40,431 nt of DNA, from positions 1 through 40,431 of the forward strand of contig CAJUED010000035.1 in NCBI GenBank assembly GCA_910585075.1, read 5' to 3'. Made by a program: the position numbers and the translations under genes. This document shows positions 1 through 6,172 of this stretch, one piece after another (within the stretch, counting starts at the first letter, position 1; every line of letters starts with the position of its first letter). The stretch is from an uncultured Lachnospiraceae bacterium. Lineage in GTDB: Bacteria; Bacillota; Clostridia; Lachnospirales; Lachnospiraceae. Below the pieces are notes generated by a model. The model saw only the letters and a list, made by a program, of their open reading frames with translations, ran no database searches and was not told where the DNA came from.

Positions 1-270
1 ATATCGGCGGTTTCCGTTACCTGTTCCGGTTCCCTTGAAGGGCTGGGAAAGGGCGTTGCCTCCCTGTTTATTTCGCTGATGCGGTATATTGTGGTTATCA
101 TGCCGGCGGCATGGCTGTTTAGCCGATTGGCCGGAGCAAAAGGCGTATGGATTGCTTTTGCATTTACGGAATTTGTGACCGCCGGGTTTTCCGCGTTCAT
201 ATACAAGAATACGGTGAATGGGAATCAAAGGCTGCCACAGTTCGTAAGGCGCTTTATGAATAATGAATAA
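1..270 (+). CDS. MATE-family efflux transporter, C-terminal fragment
   Basis: The reading frame is open from the first base, so the gene begins upstream of the window; about 89 residues remain. They contain two hydrophobic segments separated by the short loop SRLAGAKGVW, followed by a basic tail. The opening residues (SAVSVTCSGSLEGLGKG) and the pattern small-rich helix, LFSRLxGxxGVW, then a final helix, are typical of the last two helices of MATE multidrug/Na+ antiporters. The substrate cannot be told. The stop is followed by an inverted repeat shared with the convergent degV gene. The family call is by pattern only, because the more diagnostic N-terminal part is missing. Confidence 0.7.
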   Translation: MSAVSVTCSGSLEGLGKGVASLFISLMRYIVVIMPAAWLFSRLAGAKGVWIAFAFTEFVTAGFSAFIYKNTVNGNQRLPQFVRRFMNNE

Positions 271-272
271 AA

Positions 273-297
273 GGCAATCGGCGTAATGCCAATTGCC
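273..297 (-). terminator. Intrinsic terminator for the degV gene (possibly bidirectional)
   Basis: GGCAAT-c-GGC / GCC-a-ATTGCC forms a 9-bp stem with one internal mismatch and a 5-nt loop. Read on the minus strand, it is followed by TTTTATT, as expected of a terminator for degV. On the plus strand there is no T-run, so its role for the MATE gene is doubtful. Confidence 0.55.
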
Positions 298-339
298 CAA
301 TATACAGAACATCATATATACAAAATTTATTAATATGTT

Positions 340-1245
340 TTACTTATGAATTCCTTTTTCTATTATGCCGAATCCCAAAGGATAAGGCCCGGTATGGACG
401 CTTATAGTGGCTCCAATCTGATAAACGGGTATCTGGTCTATTGCATATCCCTTTTCCCGAAGGAGGGCCAGGGAATGGTCGCGGAAGGCAATCCCTTCCT
501 CACGGTCATAGCCGTATCCCACCGCAATACTGTAGCAGTCAATGTCAAGACTGCTCTCGGCTAAATAGGCAAGGAGCAGTTCCTGAGCCTTCTGGGTGGT
601 GCGCCTGCGCCCCCTGCCTGCTCCGGAGGGAAAGATTTCCCCCTGCTTTAAGGTAATGACAGGGCGGATATCCAGTACGCTGCCTGCAAGGGAGGCTACC
701 TTGCCAATGCGCCCGCCGTGCTTTAAGTACTCCATATTTCCCACCGTGAAAAAAATTCTTCCGGTGCCCTTTATTTCTTCCAGCCGCCTGACGGTATCCT
801 GATAAGAAAAGCCTCCGTCCCGCAGGGCTGCCGCCTCCAGCACATACAGTCCCTGGAGAACTGTGTTGATGGTGGCGTCAATCACTGTGATCTGTGCATC
901 CGGATATTTCTCCAGAAGGATGGAGCGTGCGTTCAAGGCGGACTGCATGGAGCCGCTGAACTTGGTGGTGATACAGATACAGATAATGGGCATTCCGGTT
1001 TCCACAAAGGGCAGGAAGGCGTCCTCATAATCCCGGATGGAAGGCATGGAGGACTTGGGATAGACGCCCTTTTTGTCCACCATCTGTTGATAAAAATCCC
1101 GAATCCCAATTTCCACATTTTCCTTGAAATAATGCTCGTCATCAAAAGACACATAAAAAGGGACAACCGTAATATTTTTCTCCTGGGTCAGCTGCGAGGG
1201 AAGGTCACAGGAGCCGTCACTGATAATATGAAATGCTTCTCTCAT
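340..1245 (-). CDS. DegV family fatty-acid-binding protein
   Basis: The protein has 301 residues, the usual length for DegV proteins. The N-terminus FHIISDGSCDLPSQL matches the DegV opening (hydrophobic strand, then D-S-x-x-D-L). The family's ligand-pocket motifs are visible: SSMPSIRDYEDAF near residue 65, then SSKFSGS-type sequence (ITTKFSGSMQSAL), and the C-terminal GATISVHTGPYPLGFGI. DegV (FakB-like) proteins bind a fatty acid and present it to the FakA kinase for phosphorylation; fakA is not in this window. The ATG at 1245 follows AAGGAAG at good spacing on the minus strand. The gene stands alone, convergent with the MATE gene. Given the oleate hydratase 3 kb away, a shared lipid theme is possible but is inference. 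Confidence 0.9.
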   Translation of the reverse strand: MREAFHIISDGSCDLPSQLTQEKNITVVPFYVSFDDEHYFKENVEIGIRDFYQQMVDKKGVYPKSSMPSIRDYEDAFLPFVETGMPIICICITTKFSGSMQSALNARSILLEKYPDAQITVIDATINTVLQGLYVLEAAALRDGGFSYQDTVRRLEEIKGTGRIFFTVGNMEYLKHGGRIGKVASLAGSVLDIRPVITLKQGEIFPSGAGRGRRRTTQKAQELLLAYLAESSLDIDCYSIAVGYGYDREEGIAFRDHSLALLREKGYAIDQIPVYQIGATISVHTGPYPLGFGIIEKGIHK

Positions 1246-1459
1246 GGTATAAACTTCCTTATATAATTTATTTTGTGCGGCAGGAGAGCAAAGGCCTCCG
1301 ATACGCTCACAAAAACTGCCGCTGTTTGTTGATATATAGAATACTACGTTTGAGAGACGAATGCAATCGTTTCATATGTAAATATTGCCAATTAAAGTTA
1401 AAATAACTGTTTTTGATAGTTTTCAATACTACTTTTGGATTTTGAGAAACTGTCGCCTG

Positions 1460-1488
1460 TTTATTTTCCCGCCATGATGTGTTACTAT
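1460..1488 (+). promoter_or_regulatory. Putative sigma-A promoter of the phospholipase D-like gene
   Basis: TTTATT at 1460-1465 and TACTAT at 1483-1488 are separated by 17 nt and lie 27 nt upstream of the chosen start codon. The match is moderate. Confidence 0.4.
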
Positions 1489-1515
1489 CATAATGAAACA
1501 TGGAGGATGCAACTA

Positions 1516-2910
1516 ATGAGGAAAGACAACAGGAAGAAAATACCGGTATTATTAAAAAGTCTATTTTTGGCTTGGATAATTTATATGGCGGTATCCCTGC
1601 TCATTCCGCCTCTTTTTCACAAGAGAGTTCCAGGAGATGCGGGCAACGAGGATAATAGGACTGGCTACGGCGAAGCTAGGGAGCGGGTGCGCAGTATCGA
1701 CAATAATATGGACGCGCTGCTCTGGCGGCTGCGGCTCATTGAGGCGGCCAGAGAGAAGGTGGTATTATGCACCTTTGACTTTCGAGATGACAACGGCGGC
1801 CGGGATATGATGTCGGCACTTTTTCACGCGGCCGGGAGAGGGGTGCAGGTACAGATTATGGTGGACGGCATCAACGGGATGCTGTATCTGAACGGAAGCG
1901 GAAATTTCAGGGAACTGGCAAATCACGAAAATGTACAGGTGAAATTTTATAACCCTGTGAATCTGGTGATGCCCTGGCGGAACAATTACCGCATGCATGA
2001 CAAGTATCTGATTGCGGATGACTTCGCCTATATTCTGGGAGGACGGAATACGGACGATTTGTTTCTGGGAAATTACACGGATTCCTACAATGAGGACAGA
2101 GACATTCTGGTCTATGAGGCAGCACCGGGAGAGGGGCGTTCCTACAGGCAGCTGCTGGAGTATTTTGAGAAAATATGGGAGCTGCCCTGCGCAAAGCCCT
2201 ATCAAAAGAAAGACCATGGAAGGGGAACTCTTGAGGAACATTATGCGGACCTTCGGGAAAAATATCCGGAAGCTTTTACCGAAACCGTATGGGAGGAGGC
2301 AACAATGGAGACAAATGGGATTGAACTGTGCACCAATCCCATGGAGCCGAAAAACAAACAGCCTCTGCTCTGGAAGCGGATGGTGGAGGAAATGAAAAAA
2401 GAGGAGGATATTTTCATACAGACTCCTTACATCATATGCAGCAGGGATATTTACCGGGATTTGACAGATGTATGCTCCCAGGGAAGAAAGGTGGAAATCA
2501 TCACAAATGCGGTGGAAAGCGGCGCCAATCCCTTTGGATGCACGGATTATCTAAACCAAAAGGAAAAGATTTATAAGACAGGGGTTCATGTCTATGAATA
2601 TGCAGGCGGACAGGCCCTCCACACCAAAACTATACTGCCGGGGGATGAGCTCTGTATCGTGGGTTCCTGCAATCTGGATATGAGAAGCATTTATCTGGAC
2701 ACGGAAATGATGCTGTTTATTGAAAGTAAAGAATTAAACGAATGCATTCGCAGCCAGGGAGAAGAACTGAAAAAGCAAAGCCGCCACCATTACCCTGACG
2801 GGAGGGCGGAGGATGGAGAAAGTTACCATCCCGTAGATACGGGAGCGCTTAAAAATATTTTTTACGGAGTGATGCGGGTGATTATCGTGCCCATACGGCA
2901 TCTGCTGTAG
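1516..2910 (+). CDS. Phospholipase D/cardiolipin synthase-like membrane protein
   Basis: This is a 464-residue protein starting at the ATG at 1516, chosen because TGGAGG lies 9 nt upstream; an in-frame ATG at 1435 has no such site. A single hydrophobic segment at residues about 11-32 should anchor it, whereas typical bacterial Cls proteins have two N-terminal helices. Two PLD domains follow. The first HKD motif is canonical: H161, K163, D168, followed by GGRN. The second (H369-T-K371, then GSCN) has glycine where the Asp should be, with an Asp one residue later. The family condenses phosphatidylglycerol to cardiolipin or cleaves phosphodiesters at the membrane. The unusual second motif and single anchor leave the exact reaction open. 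No operon partner is close; TetR follows after about 200 bp with its own promoter. Confidence 0.8.
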   Translation: MRKDNRKKIPVLLKSLFLAWIIYMAVSLLIPPLFHKRVPGDAGNEDNRTGYGEARERVRSIDNNMDALLWRLRLIEAAREKVVLCTFDFRDDNGGRDMMSALFHAAGRGVQVQIMVDGINGMLYLNGSGNFRELANHENVQVKFYNPVNLVMPWRNNYRMHDKYLIADDFAYILGGRNTDDLFLGNYTDSYNEDRDILVYEAAPGEGRSYRQLLEYFEKIWELPCAKPYQKKDHGRGTLEEHYADLREKYPEAFTETVWEEATMETNGIELCTNPMEPKNKQPLLWKRMVEEMKKEEDIFIQTPYIICSRDIYRDLTDVCSQGRKVEIITNAVESGANPFGCTDYLNQKEKIYKTGVHVYEYAGGQALHTKTILPGDELCIVGSCNLDMRSIYLDTEMMLFIESKELNECIRSQGEELKKQSRHHYPDGRAEDGESYHPVDTGALKNIFYGVMRVIIVPIRHLL

Positions 2911-3005
2911 GCGTATTGTTATGATTCACGGCATGAGAACGTAATACAAGAGCAAGGATAATGTCACACAGAATCGTTACTATGAGTGGCCGGGTATGGA
3001 AATTC

Positions 3006-3035
3006 TTGACTTTTAAGGAATCTATAGATTAAGAT
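3006..3035 (+). promoter_or_regulatory. Putative sigma-A promoter of the TetR-family gene
   Basis: TTGACT at 3006-3011 and TAAGAT at 3030-3035 are 18 nt apart, about 80 nt before the start codon. The box sequences are close to consensus. Confidence 0.5.
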
Positions 3036-3116
3036 AAGAAAAGCATGAGTACCAGATATAGGAAAAGCAGTTACTTGAAAATAAGCCCATAAAAATGCGG
3101 TATGAGGTGAGATGCT

Positions 3117-3686
3117 ATGTCGAATACCACAAAAACTGCCCTTGAGGCGTCGTTAAAGAAATTATTGCTGCACAAACCAATGGATAAAATCACCATCAGC
3201 GACCTTACAACGGACTGTGGAATCAGCCGAATGGCATTTTATTATCATTTTAAGGATATCTATGACTTGGCGGAGTGGGTGTGCATTGAGGATGGCAGGC
3301 AGGCCCTGCAGGGAAAAAGTACCTATGACACCTGGCAGGAGGGGATGCTTCAGGTTTTCGAGGCAGTGCTGGAGAACAAGCCCTTTATCATGAATGTGTA
3401 CCGCAGTATCAGCCGGGAAAAAATCGAAAATTATCTCTACAAGCTTACGTTCCAGCTGATTGCCGATGTGGTTGAGGAGAAATGCGTGGGCACTCAGATA
3501 GCGGAGGAGGACAAGGCTTTTATTGCTGAATTTTACAAGTACGGCTTTGTGGGCATTATGCTTGGCTGGATTGATCGGGGAATGAGGGATGACTACAGGG
3601 AAATTGTGAAACGGATGAGCGTCACGCTCCATGGGAATATAACCCACTCTATTTCCAATTTCGAACAGACAGAGCATATAAAATAA
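3117..3686 (+). CDS. TetR/AcrR family transcriptional regulator
   Basis: The protein has 189 residues, a normal TetR size. The N-terminal helix-turn-helix is clear: TKTALEASLKKLL, DKITISDLTTDCGISRMAFYYHFKD at residues about 22-46, with the usual YYHFKD end of the recognition helix. The C-terminal ligand domain ends in GFVGIMLGWIDRGM, resembling the DhaS-like TetR subgroup. The start follows GAGGTGA. The gene has its own promoter and a strong terminator after it. The oleate hydratase gene begins 289 bp downstream, behind a palindromic region, so control of that gene is a reasonable guess; in staphylococci a TetR protein controls fatty-acid resistance genes. The ligand is unknown. Confidence 0.88.
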   Translation: MSNTTKTALEASLKKLLLHKPMDKITISDLTTDCGISRMAFYYHFKDIYDLAEWVCIEDGRQALQGKSTYDTWQEGMLQVFEAVLENKPFIMNVYRSISREKIENYLYKLTFQLIADVVEEKCVGTQIAEEDKAFIAEFYKYGFVGIMLGWIDRGMRDDYREIVKRMSVTLHGNITHSISNFEQTEHIK

Positions 3687-3699
3687 TCAATTTTTTATC

Positions 3700-3742
3700 A
3701 AAACAGGCGGAATGATTAAAATTTTATCATTCCGCCTGTTTT
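3700..3742. terminator. Strong bidirectional intrinsic terminator
   Basis: A 17-bp perfect inverted repeat (AAAACAGGCGGAATGAT and its complement) flanks a 9-nt A/T loop. Both strands end in T-runs (TTTT on plus, TTTTGATAAAAAA on minus). It ends the TetR transcript and isolates the oleate hydratase gene. Confidence 0.85.
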
Positions 3743-3841
3743 GTAAATGGAAATATCTGCCGCCAGGTAATAAGATAGGTTCATGCAAGAAACAACGGAC
3801 ACCTTGAGGGCATGAGAGAGCATTGCCTTGGAGCCGCTAAA

Positions 3842-3868
3842 TGTTTCGGAGGTTTCAGAATATGAAAC
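3842..3868 (+). promoter_or_regulatory. Palindromic operator-like site upstream of oleate hydratase
   Basis: TGTTTC at 3842-3847 is mirrored by GAAACA at 3863-3868, and a tighter GTTTC-N7-GAAAC pair lies inside. The site overlaps a possible ribosome-binding site and small ORF. A TetR-type operator for the adjacent regulator is one reading; no binding data are visible. Confidence 0.3.
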
Positions 3869-4011
3869 AGGTGAAATTTCACGAAGAAGGTTACCTAAAA
3901 AGAAGATTTGTAATAAACAAAAATCTAAAAAAAACAAAAAATGAGAAAGCAAAAAAGAAAGGCGGTAAAAAGATATGGCAAACAAAAAAGGTATGGGACT
4001 TGGAGCGGTAG
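3862..4011 (+). CDS. Possible small basic leader ORF overlapping the oleate hydratase start
   Basis: An ATG at 3862 is preceded by GGAGG at 3848-3852 (9-nt spacing), a better ribosome site than that of the oleate hydratase itself. It opens a 49-codon frame ending at 4011, 37 bp inside the next gene in another frame. About one third of the residues are Lys or Arg and there is no recognisable domain. It might be translated to couple or tune expression of the downstream gene, or it may be chance. Confidence 0.25.
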   Translation: MKQVKFHEEGYLKRRFVINKNLKKTKNEKAKKKGGKKIWQTKKVWDLER

Positions 4012-5945
4012 CGATTGCGGCAGGCGCAGGCATGGTGGCTGTTGCAGCCAAAAATCACAAAAAGGCGGAAACGGCGGCGAAAAAGATAGCTGATGAGAAA
4101 AGAGCCGAGTACCGAAACACAGAGAGGGACAAAAATCAGAAAAACAGCAAAGGCATTTACTATACAAACGGCAACTACGAGGCATTTGCAAGGCCCAGAA
4201 AGCCCGAGGGCGTGGATGAGAAAAATGCATATCTGGTAGGAAGCGGACTGGCTTCTTTAGCGGCGGCATGTTTCCTTGTCCGTGACGGACAGATGCCTGG
4301 CTCCCACATTCATATTTTAGAGGCAATGGACATTGCAGGAGGCGCCTGCGACGGTATCTATGACGCAACCAGAGGCTACGTGATGAGAGGCGGCCGGGAG
4401 ATGGAAAATCATTTTGAATGTCTGTGGGATTTGTTCCGCAGTATTCCTTCCATAGAAACACCCGGTGTATCCGTGCTGGATGAATATTACTGGCTGAACA
4501 AGGAAGACCCCAATTATTCCCTGTGCCGGGCTACGGTCAACCGTGGTGAGGACGCCCATACAGACGGCAAATTTAATTTAAGCCAGAAGGGCTGCATGGA
4601 AATCATGAAGCTTTTCATGACAAAGGACGAGGATTTATATGACAAGACCATTGAGGATGTGTTTGACGAAGAAGTGTTTGGCTCCACCTTCTGGTTATAC
4701 TGGCGGACCATGTTTGCCTTTGAAAACTGGCACAGCGCTTTGGAGATGAAGCTGTATTTCCAGAGATTCATCCACCATATTGCAGGACTTCCGGATTTCA
4801 GCGCACTGAAATTTACAAAATACAATCAATACGAATCCCTGATTCTGCCCATGCAGAAATATCTGGAAGATGCAGGCGTTGACTTCCAGTTTAATACGGA
4901 AGTGACCAATGTGATTTTTGAAATGGAAAACGGCAAAAAAGTGGCAAAGGCAATCGAGTGCCGGGTAAAGGGAATCGAGAAGGGCATCAGCCTTACGGAA
5001 AACGACCTGGTATTTGTCACCAACGGAAGCTGCACGGAGGGCACCGTATACGGCGACCAGAACCATGCGCCCAACGGGGATGCGGAAGTGCGCACCAGCG
5101 GATGCTGGAGTCTTTGGAAGAACATTGCAAAGCAGGATCCTTCCTTCGGACATCCCGAAAAGTTCTGCTCCGATGTGACCAAGACCAACTGGGAATCCGC
5201 AACCGTTACCACTTTGGATGACAAGATTCTTCCTTATATTACGGATATCTGTAAGAGGGACCCTAAGAGCGGAAGGGTGGTCACAGGAGGGATCGTGAGC
5301 TGTCAGGATTCCGCATGGCTTATGAGCTGGACCATCAACAGGCAGGGACAGTTTAAGGAGCAGGATAAGGACAAAGTATGCGTCTGGGTATACGGGTTAT
5401 TTACGGATATTCCAGGAGACTTTATCAAGAAGCCCATGAGAGAGTGTACAGGTATGGAAATCACACAGGAGTGGCTCTACCATCTGGGTGTTCCGGTAGA
5501 GGAGATTCCGGAGCTGGCTGCAAACAGTGCGGTCTGCGTGCCCACTATGATGCCTTACATCACCGCCTTCTTTATGCCAAGGACAAAGGGCGATCGGCCT
5601 GACGTGATTCCTGACGGGTGCGTGAACTTTGCATTCCTGGGACAGTTTGCAGAGACCCCAAGAGACACTGTCTTCACCACGGAATATTCCGTGCGGACAG
5701 CCATGGAAGCGGTTTACGGTCTTTTGGGAGTGGACAGAGGGGTACCGGAAGTGTGGGCCAGTGTCTATGACATCCGGGAGCTTTTGGATAGCAGCGTGAA
5801 GCTTATGGACGGAAAATCTCCTTTGGAAATCGAACTGCCGGGACCTTTAAATGCGTTGAAAAAGCCAATACTCCATGTGGTAAAGGGGACTGTGGTTGAA
5901 AAACTTTTGCGGGATCATGATGTGTTAAAAGAGGGAATGCTTTAA
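3975..5945 (+). CDS. ohyA: Oleate hydratase (FAD-binding fatty acid hydratase) with N-terminal extension
   Basis: This 656-residue protein adds water to the cis-9 double bond of unsaturated fatty acids such as oleate, giving 10-hydroxy acids, often as detoxification. FAD-binding signatures are visible: VGSGLASLAAACFLV near residue 87 and RGGREM at 138-143. The catalytic Glu is E142 of RGGREM, and Tyr261 (MKLYFQRF) lies 119 residues later, the same spacing as the E122/Y241 pair of the Elizabethkingia enzyme. Compared with usual lengths, there are about 55-65 extra residues in front: a Gly/Ala-rich hydrophobic stretch at 6-26, then a Lys-rich segment, which could be a membrane anchor. The ribosome site is weak (AAAGGCGG). 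A terminator follows, so it is a single-gene unit. Control by the upstream TetR regulator is likely but unproven. Confidence 0.93.
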   Translation: MANKKGMGLGAVAIAAGAGMVAVAAKNHKKAETAAKKIADEKRAEYRNTERDKNQKNSKGIYYTNGNYEAFARPRKPEGVDEKNAYLVGSGLASLAAACFLVRDGQMPGSHIHILEAMDIAGGACDGIYDATRGYVMRGGREMENHFECLWDLFRSIPSIETPGVSVLDEYYWLNKEDPNYSLCRATVNRGEDAHTDGKFNLSQKGCMEIMKLFMTKDEDLYDKTIEDVFDEEVFGSTFWLYWRTMFAFENWHSALEMKLYFQRFIHHIAGLPDFSALKFTKYNQYESLILPMQKYLEDAGVDFQFNTEVTNVIFEMENGKKVAKAIECRVKGIEKGISLTENDLVFVTNGSCTEGTVYGDQNHAPNGDAEVRTSGCWSLWKNIAKQDPSFGHPEKFCSDVTKTNWESATVTTLDDKILPYITDICKRDPKSGRVVTGGIVSCQDSAWLMSWTINRQGQFKEQDKDKVCVWVYGLFTDIPGDFIKKPMRECTGMEITQEWLYHLGVPVEEIPELAANSAVCVPTMMPYITAFFMPRTKGDRPDVIPDGCVNFAFLGQFAETPRDTVFTTEYSVRTAMEAVYGLLGVDRGVPEVWASVYDIRELLDSSVKLMDGKSPLEIELPGPLNALKKPILHVVKGTVVEKLLRDHDVLKEGML

Positions 5946-5959
5946 ATTGATACAATCAT

Positions 5960-6008
5960 AAAAAAGGATGCCGCGCAACTGAAAATTCAGGGGCGCGGCG
6001 CCTTTTTT
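5960..6008 (+). terminator. Intrinsic terminator after oleate hydratase
   Basis: AAAAAAGG-at-GCCGCGC pairs with GCGCGGC-g-CCTTTTTT across a 15-nt loop, with a run of six T at the end. This is a GC-rich stem with T-tail, and the A-run at the left allows use in both directions. Confidence 0.85.
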
Positions 6009-6064
6009 GTGCAGAGATTAATTTTTACATGGGAGGCGCTTAAAGGCAACAGGGAAGCCGAAAA

Positions 6065-6077
6065 GCCGAACTGTTAC
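6065..6077 (-). repeat. Copy of the GTAACAGTTCAGYC repeat end (diverged)
   Basis: The complement of GCCGAACTGTTAC is GTAACAGTTCGGC, a close match to the terminal motif of the 29.9-30.2 kb element. It stands alone upstream of the histidine kinase promoter. Confidence 0.35.
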
Positions 6078-6105
6078 GCTTAAAGAAGATATGAGTTCAA
6101 ATATC

Positions 6106-6133
6106 TTGCATTTTAGAAGGAATAAGCTATACT
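6106..6133 (+). promoter_or_regulatory. Putative promoter of the hybrid histidine kinase, with overlapping palindrome
   Basis: TTGCAT at 6106-6111 and TATACT at 6128-6133 are 16 nt apart. The palindrome AAGATAT-N8-ATATCTT at 6086-6107 runs into the -35 box, a plausible repressor or activator site. Confidence 0.5.
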
Positions 6134-6172
6134 AATAAATGTAAGTCCTATAAATTGTGGAGGTATCCGGAA

